Source: Mucidula mucida
Taxonomy: Eukaryota; Basidiomycota; Agaricomycetes; Agaricales; Physalacriaceae
Assembly (NCBI GenBank): GCA_015501055.1
Contig: JADNYV010000400.1
Coordinates: 1 to 31,805, forward strand
Direction of reading: 5' to 3'
Length of the DNA: 31,805 nt
The position numbers and the translations under genes were made by a program. Position 1 is the first letter of the stretch. Every line of letters begins with the position of its first letter. The notes under the pieces were generated by a model. It saw nothing but the letters and a program-made list of their open reading frames with translations. It ran no database searches and was not told where the DNA came from. Shown piece by piece: positions 1-11,226 of the stretch.

Positions 1-463
1 GACTCGGTGTTGAAGGCAAGTGTTCAATGACCGAGCTTCTCAGATTGCCAATTGACTACTGCAGAAGACGTTGGCAAGACCTTACCCGTATGCGGCGCCT
101 CGACGCTCAGGTGGTGGCAGTCCAGATATCTTTCTCACACGCAACTCTTTTTAGCTTGGCACATAAGGTGCTCGCGTACCTCACGCGACCACGCTCACGC
201 TAGCCATGCTGCCACGCGAGGTCTCACGCTGAATTCTACAAGCCCGATTGGATGTAGTAGTAGCAGTATTCACCACTTGCCAACAGGAAGACAACGATCG
301 TTGATCGTCTCTGTGGCGGTGCCTCCCGAAGCGGACCGTCCACCTGACTACAAAGTATTGTCATACACACGACGTAGTAACGCGTCGAGTCCCTTTTCCG
401 TGCCTCATCGGACATTCTGCATTCCAAAAATATCACACCCCCACGTACCTGACACCCACCATC
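1..463. other. 5' edge, no supported gene
   Basis: No open frame here shows family resemblance. The long plus-strand frame that crosses this stretch only becomes protein-like after about position 475, where the next gene begins. Presumably it holds that gene's promoter and leader. I see no clear TATA element, repeat or RNA gene. Confidence 0.5.
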
Positions 464-474
464 ATGTCGCGTCG

Positions 475-1637
475 ATGGCACCTCGCGCTACACCCACCGT
501 CGAGAAGCTCTCATCCCACAACGTCTTTCAAACCAACTTCTTCCACCCAACACATGCAGTCCTCCACGACGCCGAGTCCTCCTCCTCATTCCATTGGAAA
601 TCCCGATCATAGGAAGAATCGACACAGAGCTAGAGCTCCCAATGACAAGTACGACCGACGTGGGCATGGCCTTCTCGAGCGACTAGGCCATATGCGCAGA
701 ATGGAGTACTGGAACGTTAGTTGGTGGGTGGCGATGGTGAGTTTTTCCTGTCCTGGTGTCCGATATCCAAAAACCTTATCTCTTATCAGCGTACACATAC
801 GTAGCATCGTCTGGGTCATCAACGGTTTCTTCGTCTTTCTGCCTTTCTGCGACTCTGCGGCGTCGGCTGACATGACGGCCGCGGGGTGGACCGCATGGCT
901 GGGCGCTACGATCTTCGAATTCGGGTCTGTGCTCGGTCTTTTGGAGGCGTGGAATCGAGGGGATGTAGCCAACTTTGGGTTTGCCGTCGAGCAGAAGCTT
1001 GGGTTCGAGGAAGGGCAGAAGAAGATGAAGAAGTGGATCTGGTTCTCGCTGGACCCGCGGTATTTTCGCGAACTTGGGTTTCTGGCTGCGTTTGTGCAGT
1101 TCTGGGGCGCTACTATTTTTGGATAAGCGGGTATGTATGTGCGACTAGCTTTCAGTGTATGTGCTTACACCCGAACGGAAAGGTATACCGCGATTCCTCA
1201 GATATACAGCGCCATAGAGAATAATACGCCCTTGTTTAACGGCGCGTATTGGTCGCCGCAGGTCGTAGGAGGGTCATGTTTCATTGCAAGCTCGTTCGTG
1301 ATATTCTCCTCTGCTTCTAATTTGAACTAATCCTGCTCAGTGCGATCCTGATGTTGGAAACGCAGAAGAAATGGTACCAACCAAACGTGACCAATTTAGG
1401 ATGGCATGTCGGATGTGAGTGCATCGTTATTTCGCCGCTACTACATCCCCTGAACAGTTTGTTGTAGTGTGGAACTTGATCGGCGGTGTTGGATTCACGC
1501 TGTGTGGCGCCCTCGGGTATGCTGCCAGTTCTAGCTCGGGCGCTGAGTACCAGAGCGCATTGTCGACGTTCTGGGGAGGATGGGCGTTCCTTATTGGTAG
1601 TGTCATTCAGTGGTATGAAAGTGTGAACAGTGTTTGA
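475..1637 (+). CDS. conserved fungal multi-pass integral membrane protein, frame-broken
   Basis: This resembles an uncharacterised basidiomycete integral membrane protein family with several hydrophobic helices; its function is unknown. Conserved-looking stretches are YWNVSWWVAM, VWVINGFF, GATIFEFGSVLGLLEAWN, YWSPQVVGG and STFWGGWAFLIGS near the C-terminus. Introns 1131-1182, 1294-1340 and 1415-1467 join in phase and give a coherent C-terminal half ending in TGA at 1635-1637. The N-terminal half needs frame changes: family-like residues run in frame +1 to about 576-590, in frame +3 to about 669-675, then in frame +2. The likely first intron (737-789, GTGAGT...CAG) does not preserve phase, and the T run at 1116-1120 seems one T short. 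The start is 475 (frame +1), or 464 if a further base is missing. It is either a decaying gene or a real gene with base-calling errors. It is tail-to-tail with the F-box gene, 176 bp apart. Confidence 0.6.
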
Positions 1638-1813
1638 TAGCATTATACCTTGACTTATGTTCAACTGTGCGAGATCTTTGGGTACTTATAACACATTGCT
1701 TCTCGAGTTAAAATCACCTCTAATCTCTAGCATTAACGGAAAGAATGAAATGTAGTATTTCCGCTAATACGCAGGGATTTGATTTGCTGGAAACGAATGA
1801 TGCTGCCATCTAC

Positions 1814-3100
1814 TTAACGAACCAGCACCGAATTTCCCCACTGAAGCATACCCCGTTCCATCATATTCGGAGAACATTCAATGATATCCTGTCCCCAAGA
1901 CCAAGGATCGTTGTCAATCCGTACCTTCGCGACTCTTCCATTCCCGGATTCACAAATGCGCTGGTCGAACTCACGCCACATAACCGGGGGAAGAGGTGGA
2001 ATGTTAGCGATAACCTCTGCCGGCAGCCCGTCATGTGTCCATACTATAGTGCTGAGATTCGCGTGTTTGAGCAAGGGAATGCATTCGATGAACCATTTGA
2101 GAGCAGAGAACGGAATGGAGAGTGCGTCCAATGAAGCGCTGAAGAGTTGGGGTGGGAGTTCTAGGAGGGGGCGTCAATTTAGAATGAAAGCATGCTGGGC
2201 TTACGTACTTGGACTTGAGATTGAGTTTTGAGACTGGGCTGGCTCCCCGAATACACCGAATGGCACTGCGATTGACGTTTCGCCGTATTTGATCTGGGAT
2301 AGGTCTAAAGATAGGGAGTGCATGGAGGGATTTGTGAATAGGGCTGTTACCGTCGCGTTGTCCATGTCGCAGTAGAGCAGCTCGAATGAATCAAGATTAG
2401 GGACTTTACCCACGCGACTGGCTTCTAGGAAATTGATGAGGAAGGGGGAGAGATCGGAATGGGAGATGGAGAGTCTGCGGAGCGACAAGGTTTGCAAGGG
2501 GCGAACGGCGTCTCTCGTCTCGACAACGATTCTGTCAAACTTGAGGTACTCCACATTCGGGAGGCAGTTATTGCAGAACGCGACGAGCTCAGACGCGCGG
2601 TCGAATCTCACAGAGAAGATCGACGCGCGAGTGAGGTAGAGTGGGTTCATTATAGATTGCAAACCGGGATTAGAGATGAAGAGGCCTGGAGGAATGTTTT
2701 TGCAGTCAACATGCTTGATGTTGACGAGCTTTGAAAATACTAGAGGAAGCCTCTTTGGCAGTGGCGCGGTTAAGCGCAGAACGCGGTAGCTCGCCGCGAT
2801 GCTTGGCGATGTGCGAAGAATGGCGTTAAAGTCGCGCCACTCGGCTGGCGATACGATGCGCCCATTTCTCGTTGACGGGTTGATTCCGTGAAAGAGGTAT
2901 TTTAGGGTGCTTCGGCGGTATGCGCGAGATACGAGAGAACAGGAGCGGAGTGTTGTGTAGTCTGGTTTGGGAACGAATAGGCGGATGTGTGATTGCCCGA
3001 TGTAATCGATTATTTCGTTTATGACATCTTGGGGTACGTCGAGCGGTAGAGAGGGCGACTGGCGAAAAGGCATTGCTGTGAATGAAGGAATTATTGTCAA
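1814..3100 (-). CDS. F-box-like protein
   Basis: Two exons (3100-2209 and 2160-1814) flank a 48-bp intron (2208-2161, GTACGT...CTAG) and join in phase to 412 residues. The N-terminus carries an F-box-like segment at about residues 17-70: LPLDVPQDVINEIIDYI, then a serine/valine-rich helix (LRSCSLVSRAYRRSTLKYLF). This is the pattern of the large basidiomycete F-box families. The rest looks like degenerate leucine-rich structure (for example LQTLSLRRLSISHSDLSPF and LHSLSLDLSQI). F-box proteins recruit substrates to SCF ubiquitin ligases in nucleus or cytoplasm; the substrate cannot be read here. The start is 3100, but an in-frame ATG ten codons in (3073) lies closer to the F-box and is a good alternative. 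The frame is uninterrupted. Confidence 0.75.
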
Positions 3101-5061
3101 CGGAGGGTTGGCGGCGTGAGCTAACCTACTGGCAGGATATATTGAAGGATATCAATGCAGTTGGCAAGTTCGTTCACGCCTAAATGGTATATGTGTGGCG
3201 TCTCCTAAATCCTGAACAGGACGAAAAGTTTGCGCAGAACAGGCGCTAAGAAAGAGGATGAGACGTGATAACGGTCGCCAGTAAAGGCTCCTCACTGTAG
3301 ATAACGGCGTGTTGCACACGATTGGCAAACCTTTATGTTTGTTCCTTTCCAAGAGGGATCTTTCGAGGTGCTGATCAACTGGCGCGTGCTCTGAATTCTT
3401 CCCACGCAGTTTACCCCGCTCCTTACTCAGCGCGCATTGTCACGCCTCCTATTTCTTTGTACGCCCAAAAGCTTGCAGGTCTACTTTGTCGCGTGGTCAC
3501 TCCTGAGCTTGTGGTTCTTGTGTGAGGTTGTGAACACGAGCACCGGACTGAGGAGTGGCTGATTCCATAATCTATGATTAACTTGCACGTCTTTGTCCAT
3601 TCCGGCCACGATGGCCAAAATATTGGTGGGTATCCAAAATACAACTTCACAGTCTGTCCGAGAAAGAAGAGTCTGTAAGTAGAAGTCCAGTAGATAGGTA
3701 TGAAAGAAACTGGCCTGGCAAGAGAAGGAAGAGTCGTATGAGACTCCTCTTCCAATCATGTCAGGTTTATAAACACGTCGAAGAGCTATGTCTCGAGAAG
3801 ACCAACTTTTACAATCCCAGATCTGGATGATACGCGCTGCAAACGGGCGGATACGCTCAGCATAACAATCCATGAGGATACAGCGGCGGACTACGCAGTA
3901 TTTCTCATATCACAACGGCGCTACGTGTGTCTGACACGGTGATGGGTATTAGAGCGGAAAGCAAGAACACAGAGTGTTTGGGCGTCGCGTGCATCGACGA
4001 GTGCCTGGAGGAACATAGGGTTCTTGCGAGTAAAAGCTTCTAAAGACCAGTGTCCGCGAGCAGGATAATGTCTGGCAGATGTTTGCCAGTTTAGTCGCTC
4101 AACGGGCACGAATCAACTACCCAGCAATAGCGGAAGAACGTAGAGTCTGGCGCAGACGTTTCGTGAACCAGGAGCGCGTCGGTGAGTTACCAGAAGCGCG
4201 TAACCAAAGGAAAAGGTCGCCTTGGTTAGCGGTCATGCACCATAAGCATATATGGAAACATGGATCTTTTAAGGTATGACGACCATATTCACCTGAAAGA
4301 ACCGGTCCACCTTGTTAGAGATTAAAAAGAAATGGAAATTATCTTGTTCAATTTGAACAGAGACCCATCGCGTCCGATTCCTGTAATTGCGGTCCGCCAC
4401 TTCACCCGGAATGTACAGTTAGCCCAGACGAGGAGTCCGTTGAACCCGATTAGGATCTGAACCAAGAAAAATAAATCGTCGTAGTTGCGAAAAGACCTCG
4501 AGGTGTTGTCTGCAATCCTATGCAAGCTGTCCACTGAAAGAGCCAAATGTCGCTCAACCGGGTTACAAAGGAGACGCTTCAAGATGCTTTTGAATGTGCA
4601 ATACCAGCATGCTCTTGCGCACTTCTCGGATATCTGGGAAGAAAGCTTCCAGTTGATTGCAGAATCCCTGAGATAGGTATGAGTCGACAGACGCGGGTTT
4701 GATATGGTGGCACTAGAAGCTGAGCGTCTCGGCTGTTGGTTCGGAAGACAGCTAGTGCATTCGACAAACGTAATGGAACAGATTAGATGGGAGGAGTAAT
4801 ATCCTCGTGCAGCAATACTACTTACCGGAGGATCGCTAGATACGATGTGCTATCCAAGTAAGGTCGTCCTTGCTTGCTTAGGTGAAAACTGCCGATTTTT
4901 CAAGTGGAATCCAAAGGTTTGTACCCCGCCGCTTGTCGGCCCATGCCCAATCAAGTGGTAGGAAGCTGGAACTAGGGAAGCAGTTATCAAGGCCACGTGA
5001 TGACATCAGGGCATAAGCCAGATTAATACAAGAAACATCTTGCCTCTTACCACCACCCTTC
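3101..5061. other. about 2 kb with no defensible gene
   Basis: Several frames of 60-130 codons exist on both strands. None shows a recognised domain, a consistent codon pattern or introns that join it to another exon. The most protein-like pieces are on the minus strand: 3481-3873, and 4322-4582 with a hydrophobic stretch (LFFLVQILIGFNGLLVWAN). They could be relics of a membrane-protein gene, but I could not connect them with in-phase splice sites. The right end should hold the promoter of the SWIM-RING gene. Confidence 0.4.
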
Positions 5062-6679
5062 ATGCCACTCCTCAAACGCAAAGCGGACGGCCAGTTCGAG
5101 GACTGGCGTGGGTCTTCCGCGGCTGCGTCGAGCCCACCGCAGCCAACATCGACGGGTGCACCCTCCGCTAAACGCCCCAAGTTATCTGCAGAGCACCCAA
5201 CGCGCGCGCGAGTCTCGCCCAGAAAGGCGAGAAAGGACGCGTCCCGGAGCAGTACAACACCTGCGCGCGACCATAATGACTGGTTTGCTGACAAGGACAA
5301 TGGTTATTCCTCCCAGCCTGCAGCATCATCGTCGCAAAGACCATCACAGGCCCCGCCGATGCATAAACTACCACCATCACCACCGCCAGCTGCGATACAT
5401 ATGCCCACATACAAGCCGCCACCTCCCCCGCAGCCGTCTCCCTCGAAAGTGGCAAAGACGCCGAAACCGAAGACGCCTGCAAAGTCGAAAGAAAAGCGCC
5501 AGGCGCGATTCAGAAGCGCTGCACCGCAAGCCATCTTGCAGCGACTTGACAGAGTCGCGGCCCAGAGGTCTGTCAAGACCTTTTACTCTTTCACATACTT
5601 ACGCGTCTTGCAGATTTTTCATGGTCGATCGGGAGCGTGAAGGCGATGAACTGAAAGAGGTTTTCTCTGTCCTTGGATCTACAGGAAATGTGCGTTCCTG
5701 TCGCTTCTTTCTACTCGCACTTAACGTACTCCTTAGATTTACAAAGTATCGATTGATCATCTACCCCGATGCGATTGTACGTCTCCACTACTTCTCATAT
5801 CTGCCCTGTGCAAGCCCGTATCCAGGTCCGGATTTTCAAAAGGGAAATCATTGCAAGCATATCGTACGCGTTACCATTATTCTGTCTTATCGTTGATTGA
5901 CGTTTCTCAGATATTCATTTTCACCAAAGGTGCAGTTTTTCTCGGCCGTATACTATATAATCCAAATCATCTGTTTCCTAGTACTGCAAGTCCCTAGCCA
6001 CGACGCACTGGTATCAAAAGTATGTGATTGCGGCACCAAACCACCAGTCCTGCTCAACATTTACTAGGGCTCTACTGACCGAAGAGCTGGAGGAAGTTTT
6101 CAACAATGCTCCTCTCGCCCCGAACGCGCTAGCGAACGAACGCGTGCGGGAGGCGTATGCTCGGGCGACTGGTAAAACCCCCAAGGCTGCTTCCACCTCG
6201 CAGTCCAAGAAAACTCGAAGAATGCCGGGCGAAGAGGACGATTGCCCAATTTGTTATGAGTGCATGCATAAGCAGCCTGAGGCGAAGCTAGATTGGTGCG
6301 AGGATTGTAGTAATGCGCTGCACAAGGAGTGTTTTGGACAATGTACGTTTCTTCCGTTTTCTAGGGCGTGCTCTGATGTGCCATTTCCTAGGGCGAACGA
6401 CACAACGAAATGCTGGCAAGAAACTGACATGTGTATGGTGTCGCGCAGATTGGATCGGCGGTGGTGGAACTGCTGGTGCCGGTGTTGAGGCACAGGTCGG
6501 CGCCGGAGGGTATCTGAATCTCTCGCAGGCGGCGGGTCTTAGTCCGCAGCGGGACACGTCGAGCTGTAATCTGACCTCTACTTTTCCAACGTCTTCGAGC
6601 TAATGATTCTCTTGTAGATTATATGGGACCTCGACGAGGACAGCGGTTCTATGGATACGAATTTTACGACGACGATTAG
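5062..6679 (+). CDS. SWIM and RING zinc-finger protein, putative E3 ubiquitin ligase
   Basis: Nine exons (5062-5567, 5614-5689, 5737-5776, 5826-5863, 5911-5929, 5998-6019, 6068-6342, 6392-6565, 6618-6679) join in frame to 403 residues. Residues 1-165 are a basic, proline- and serine-rich, probably disordered region. A SWIM motif follows: C206-D-C208, then C217-K-H219, inside RCDCPDFQKGNHCKHI. The first zinc ligand pair is assembled only by removing the intron 5777-5825, which supports that splice. A RING-type finger begins at about C293 (CPICYEC, WCEDC, LHKECFGQW, CVWCRADW). SWIM plus RING is the arrangement of ZSWIM2/MEX-like E3 ligases; ubiquitin transfer is inferred. The C-terminus is Gly/Tyr/Asp-rich. 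At the fifth intron two acceptors compete, 5981 and 5997. Only 5997 keeps the frame, yet the skipped 16 bases encode family-like residues (VLQVPSHD). Confidence 0.8.
5930..5997 (+). other. intron with two tandem acceptors in the SWIM-RING gene
   Basis: The donor is at 5930 (GTGCAG). Two CCTAG acceptors end at 5981 and 5997. Use of 5997 gives an open product (FTKATTHWYQKALL). Use of 5981 adds residues resembling the family (KVLQVPSHD) but shifts the frame before HWYQK. Either this is alternative splicing, or two bases are missing, or one is extra, near 6000-6005. Confidence 0.5.
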
Positions 6680-7768
6680 ACTGGATATGCATGTTGACTA
6701 TATAATACTTGATCTTGAAGCTGTTGCGATGGTTTGGCTTCAACAAAGTGAGCAGTTACTATTACACGGCCACCTTAGCGAGACACTGCGTTTTCATTTG
6801 GCCGATACAGGCAGCGCCTTGAAGACTTTTCGTAAGGTAATGTCTAATGATCCTTGGTATCCGCCAAGTTTCAATGTTCTTCATTTAGAATGGCACCGCA
6901 GATACCGATATCTCACAAGAAAGCAGCACATCATCCGCCTGGGAGCTCGTGGGCAAAGTGCGATTTGACTGTGTTAGCACGGAGCGGTTTAACGCTTACC
7001 CAAATTATCGTTTCCAAGTATCATAAGCACGAGCTGGGAGTGATTAGCGAAAGGTAAACGACTTCATCGCAACCGTATATAAATAATCGGTGGTATGGAT
7101 GGAAGCGCAAAAAAGTGGCGTGAGACCTATGGGTACGATGTTCTGAATCTCAATTTCGCTCGAATTCGAGCTAATAGCAATAGATTTGGACAGGAGACTC
7201 GGACTAATCGGGCTCATGGCCACCATATCGACTATCATAAAACATCTTGCGTACGTACTTTCTAGCGGGGCTAAGCGCTGAATAGACAGTGATAATTTCA
7301 TCATATATGCTTTCTGCTATCGTTTGGGCGCAACGCCAAAGTAGCTCAAGAGATGGATCAAATCATGGGTAGCGCGCTCGCCTCTAGTGCAGGAGTCGTC
7401 ACTCGGAAAACCTTATGTTCTGATGGGGCGAACGCTGGAAGCAGCCTTTCTTCCCCATATGCGCTTCCCTCCGTCAAACAACCTGCCGGGATACTGGCGA
7501 GGAAGCTAGGCAGCCTATCGAAGCCCGTACCTAAAGCACTCGCGGGACCATTACACCCTGTTCCGGTATTGTCAGGCCTGTAACGGTCTCGATCTGTGTC
7601 CCTTCTTATGTCAAAACCAGAAGGTACTCAAGTTCCGCGGAAACTTACTCGTCACCTCGGAGTTGAGGGTCCTCCCTGCGTATAGTGACCTGCAGTATTT
7701 CTCAGCATTGTGTTCTTATAACCCCCCTCATACGCACGCTGCGCCCACCACATCTTTCTACCGCGACG
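6680..7768. other. intergenic, no supported gene
   Basis: Between the SWIM-RING and acyl-CoA ligase genes there are only short frames (for example 6651-6968 + and 7044-7304 -) with no recognisable domain or splice partner. The segment is AT-richer than the flanking exons. It presumably holds the 3' end of one gene and the promoter of the next. I see no RNA gene or clear repeat. Confidence 0.45.
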
Positions 7769-10542
7769 ATGACAGCGGCCAACCCAGGTTCTTGGAGTCC
7801 GAAACGCAGCCTACAAGAGAGTGAGTGGCTAACCTGCCTACCCTGGACCAAACGCCTGATTGCGTTTTTTCCTCGCAGCCGAGGAGTTACTTTGCGCACC
7901 TGGTCAGCTTCACGAATGGGAGACCCGTCTCGTGGACGGCAGGCTGCAAAGGGTGTATAAGAATTTGCCCGCGACCCTACGCGATTTCTGGCTTCGCGCG
8001 GTAGACCAGTATGGGGATCTGACATACATCGTGTATGGGGAGGAACGCTTGACGTATAAGGATGTGCACGAACGAGCGTTGCATGCCGCTGGTGTATTTT
8101 ATACTGTGTATGGTGTTAGGAAAGGTAAGCTGGTTATTCGGCGCTGAGAGTATAGTACTAACCGTCACCGGCTAGGGGATCGTGTTAGCGTCGTCTCGCG
8201 CAACTGCTCCGAATACCTGACGATTTTCTGGGCGTGTCGTCGGTTCTTTCCATTTCGCCTAGCACTCTCACACTGATTTCCACGAATAGATTTGATTGGG
8301 GCGGTGGTTGTGCTCGTGAACGCGTAAGGCCTTCTAATCACTGATAACATGCTGACCACATGATGATGATAGGTGGCTTCCCATTGAGCCGCTGAAGTTT
8401 TGTGTTATCCATACCCAATGCAGGCTTCTCGTTGTGGATGCCGAACGGGCAGAGCTATTAGCGCCAATCGTGGATTCTATCACGACCGAAGCTAGTGGTA
8501 CCGGCGTACTAATATTGAGACCTACGTCTATCCCCGCTGGGATGGAATCCTACCACGACGCGGTGGAAAAGCATACGGCGTCGCACGATGTCCTTAACGG
8601 ATACCCGACTATCGCGCCGGAGGACAACTGTGCTATTATGTTTACTTCCGGTTTGTCATTTCGTCGTTCTCGTCTTGTTTTTTGTTGACAGTATCCGTAG
8701 GTACTACTGGTTTGCCCAAGGGTGTTCTGAGCACGCAGCGACAGTTTCTGACCAATGTTTTGAATGTAAGCCATCCCTAGCGCGATTTTATTAGTATTCC
8801 ATTAAGTGCGCCACGTAGACCATTGTCGGCGGACGTCGAGCAGCGTTAAGGCGAGGTGAAACTCTACCTCAAGCTGCGCCGCCAGCTCCACAGAAGGGCG
8901 CATTAGTCGCGGTTCCTCTGTTTCATGTGACAGGAACTACGAGTTATTCGGTACGCCTGCTTATCAGCTTCGTTCATTAATGCTGAGGTGAGGCAGATGA
9001 TGGCCACTATGTTTGGGATGAAGATTATACTCATGACCAAATGGGTTCCCGAAGAAGGTTAGTTTATCGTCTTCTCGGTTTACCCTCAACCTTCATTAAC
9101 GTTGGTCGACATCTACTTTAGGTGCCAAGTGAGTCGCCCGGGCTCTCGTTAGTATCGTAAACTAAATGATGACGATGTTGCATTAGGTTGATCAGAGCGG
9201 AAAACATTACTGTCGCTGGAGGGTATGTGTGGCCTTGCTCCAATACCTATATCTCAATCCTTCGACCTAGGGTGCCGGCGATGGTTACGGACTTGATGGA
9301 CAGCTCCTTGGCTGGTTATCCTCTAGAAACGCTCTTCTTTGGAGGCGCTCCTGCTCCACAAGCTTTGATAGAGCGCGCGCGCTCTGTATTTCCCGGCGCA
9401 CAATTGTACGTTACAATCGGTTCTTGTCTAACGAGATGTTCATTGTATCGTAGAAGCCAAGGCTACGGGCTTACGGAAACAAACAGTATCTCAGTAGCGG
9501 TGAGTAGAGTGTCCTCGCTTGCCTACAAACACTCAACTTGAGAGTCTTAGATCGCAGGCGAAGATTATATTACGCAGACAACACGGGTGTAAGGCCTGTT
9601 CTTCCGTTCGCCAGGTTACCTCGCTAACCAATGCGAAGAGGGCTTCCATCGCCTGTCAATGACGTTGTAGTCGTCGATGTTGATACAGGAAAACAACTAC
9701 CACCTGGCGGTGTCGGAGAAATCTGGATGTAAGCCGTTCTCCTGCTCATGCTCTTTAGAAAACTGATGGCGCTCCCTGGTGCAGTCGCGGTCCAAATGTT
9801 ATGAAATGTTATTGGCGAGACCCTGGTACGGCGGCGACATAATATCAAAAGATGGGCGTCACTCAAAATATCCGTCTACCTATAGAGGCGACGAGCGAGA
9901 TTATAACCCTCGACGGGTGGCTCAGGTCCGGAGACATGGGGTACCAGGACAAGGAAGGATTCCTCCATCTGAAAGACAGAAGCAAGTCTATGTTCCCGTT
10001 AGCTGACTATCTCTAACCGGGAGACCTGCAGTCAAAGACATTATAATCCGTGGCGGCGAGAACGTTGTATGTGTTACCGCGAATACGATGCCTTCTTGCC
10101 TTGATAATTATGTCTAGGCTTCCGTGGCTGTAGAGAACGCACTGTACGCCGATCCGCGTGTCTTCCAAGCAGCGGCTGTAGGTGTCCCGGATCAAAGGCT
10201 TGGCGAACTAGTCGCAGCAGTCGTTTCCGTCAAGCCTGCCTTCCGTGGCCAAGTAACCGAGGAGTCGTTGATTCGGCTATCACAGAAGAAGTAAATGTTA
10301 CATCAGTCTTCGGCGTTGACCTTACACCTTTCACAGCCTACCTCGATTTGCCGTTCCCGTCATGGTCATCGTTCTTAATCGGCCGTTTGGTGCGCATTCG
10401 AATGGCTAATGGTTGTATCTCTGTTGATATTTCCTCTATAGAGTTGACACCGTCCGGAAAAATTATCAAAGCTGATCTACGTCATATGGCACGCAGTCAA
10501 TGGCTGCAACGCTCAAAGCTCTTAGCTGAAAGTCGACTCTAG
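7769..10542 (+). CDS. AMP-forming acyl-CoA ligase (ANL superfamily), peroxisomal
   Basis: Twenty exons joined by nineteen introns give an uninterrupted 593-residue protein. Exon ends are 7820, 8124, 8238, 8323, 8650, 8765, 8950, 9057, 9128, 9222, 9405, 9499, 9588, 9728, 9825, 9981, 10066, 10290, 10389 and 10542. The ATP/AMP-binding loop [11 protein letters not shown] lies near residues 222-232, YGLTETNS near 374-381, [10 protein letters not shown] and IIIRGGEN follow, and the catalytic lysine is in TPSGKIIK (about K567). The enzyme should adenylate a carboxylic acid and pass it to coenzyme A. Overall it resembles fadD-like fatty acyl-CoA ligases, with 4-coumarate-CoA-ligase-like enzymes as the alternative. 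It ends in SRL, a type 1 peroxisomal targeting signal, which points to beta-oxidation in peroxisomes. Oddities are a GC-AG intron (9982-10031) and a 7-nt exon (9122-9128). The start at 7769 is chosen because its 52-nt exon joins in phase. Confidence 0.88.
9122..9128 (+). other. 7-nt microexon in the acyl-CoA ligase gene
   Basis: GTGCCAA lies between TTTAG at 9117-9121 and GTGAGT at 9129. It supplies part of Gly, all of Ala and part of Lys in EEGAKLIRAEN. Skipping it would shift the frame, so it must be included for the protein to reach its C-terminal motifs. Confidence 0.7.
9982..10031 (+). other. GC-AG intron in the acyl-CoA ligase gene
   Basis: The donor is A|GCAAGT and the acceptor CTGCAG. 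Splicing rebuilds [16 protein letters not shown], the highly conserved motif before the C-terminal subdomain. No GT donor nearby restores this motif. Confidence 0.8.
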
Positions 10543-11226
10543 CGGGGCCTTGGTCACGTATTTACACACCAAAGGCAATATGGTCCCTTATTTATGCACG
10601 TATAGCCTTTCGGTTGGGTATATACCTTGTGACAAACAACCTACGTCTAAACGAAATGTAGTCGTGATTTAATTTCTCAATGTGGCGTATACAGTCAATA
10701 AGTTAGCTGCATCATCTGGTCACAGTCGTCACGGAAATGTATAACATCTGGGAATGTATAACGTCAGGAAAGTATCCTTGTGTGATCATCCTCGTGAGTG
10801 GTTGGGAAGGAGAACGACCCGCCGCGGAGCGGCAGCCTCCTCGGGCCAGAAAGGCGGATGGAGGCGGCCCCCGACCAAGCATGATCGGGAAACGTCAGGC
10901 GGCGGAAGGGTCGAACTCCTGACACCAGGATGAACCGTGAAACCCCATACGCGGGAGGGAAACCCGGGACAACCAAGCGGGGGCGGAAACCAAGAGGGAG
11001 GCGGGCGGGAGACGAAAAATTCACGGGAGAGGCAGAGGCTCGAGGCTAACGATGATGAACGCGTACGTCAAGAAAAGAAGTCGCGTTCCCCAACGATTCC
11101 CGTTTAGGCAGTAGGCCGCCACGTGGAATTGGTTGGGCTCTCATCTGTGAGCCTCGATCTATTTGCTAGCTTATCTAACACTCGACCTACTCGTGCCTCG
11201 CAGGCTTAGCTAGCATCTGCTTGAAC
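10543..11226. other. convergent intergenic region
   Basis: This lies between the 3' ends of the acyl-CoA ligase (+) and the endoglucanase (-). No coding frame resembles a protein. The first 250 bp are AT-rich. The middle contains an abrupt G/A-rich, GC-rich block, listed separately. Confidence 0.5.
10797..11045. repeat. purine/GC-rich block of unknown nature
   Basis: Composition changes sharply here: on the plus strand G and A dominate, with several copies of CGGGA and CGGGAGGG-like words. On the minus strand AGTTCGACCC (near 10908-10917) resembles a pol III B box, but I find no convincing A box, so a SINE is only a guess. No protein family is recognisable. It may be a dispersed repeat. Confidence 0.3.

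Noticed and set aside
3481..3873. A 130-codon minus-strand frame
   Set aside because: No domain, no in-phase exon partner and no conserved motif; kept only as a remark in the intergenic entry.
5108..5896. A 262-codon plus-strand frame overlapping the SWIM-RING gene
   Set aside because: Arg/His-rich shadow of the Pro/Ser-rich first exon. Its only real segments (FQKGNHCKHI) belong to exons of the SWIM-RING gene.
7353..7400. A tRNA-like word (GGTAGCGCGCTCGCC) upstream of the acyl-CoA ligase
   Set aside because: It resembles a D-arm but has no acceptor stem, anticodon arm or B box at the right distance.
8683..8700. Alternative acceptor at 8691 in the acyl-CoA ligase, adding three codons
   Set aside because: It keeps frame but breaks the universal SGTTG loop with extra residues; the acceptor at 8700 gives the canonical motif.
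10764..11024. An 86-codon minus-strand frame through the G/A-rich block
   Set aside because: Arg/Pro/Leu content is what the biased composition produces; there is no start context or intron support.
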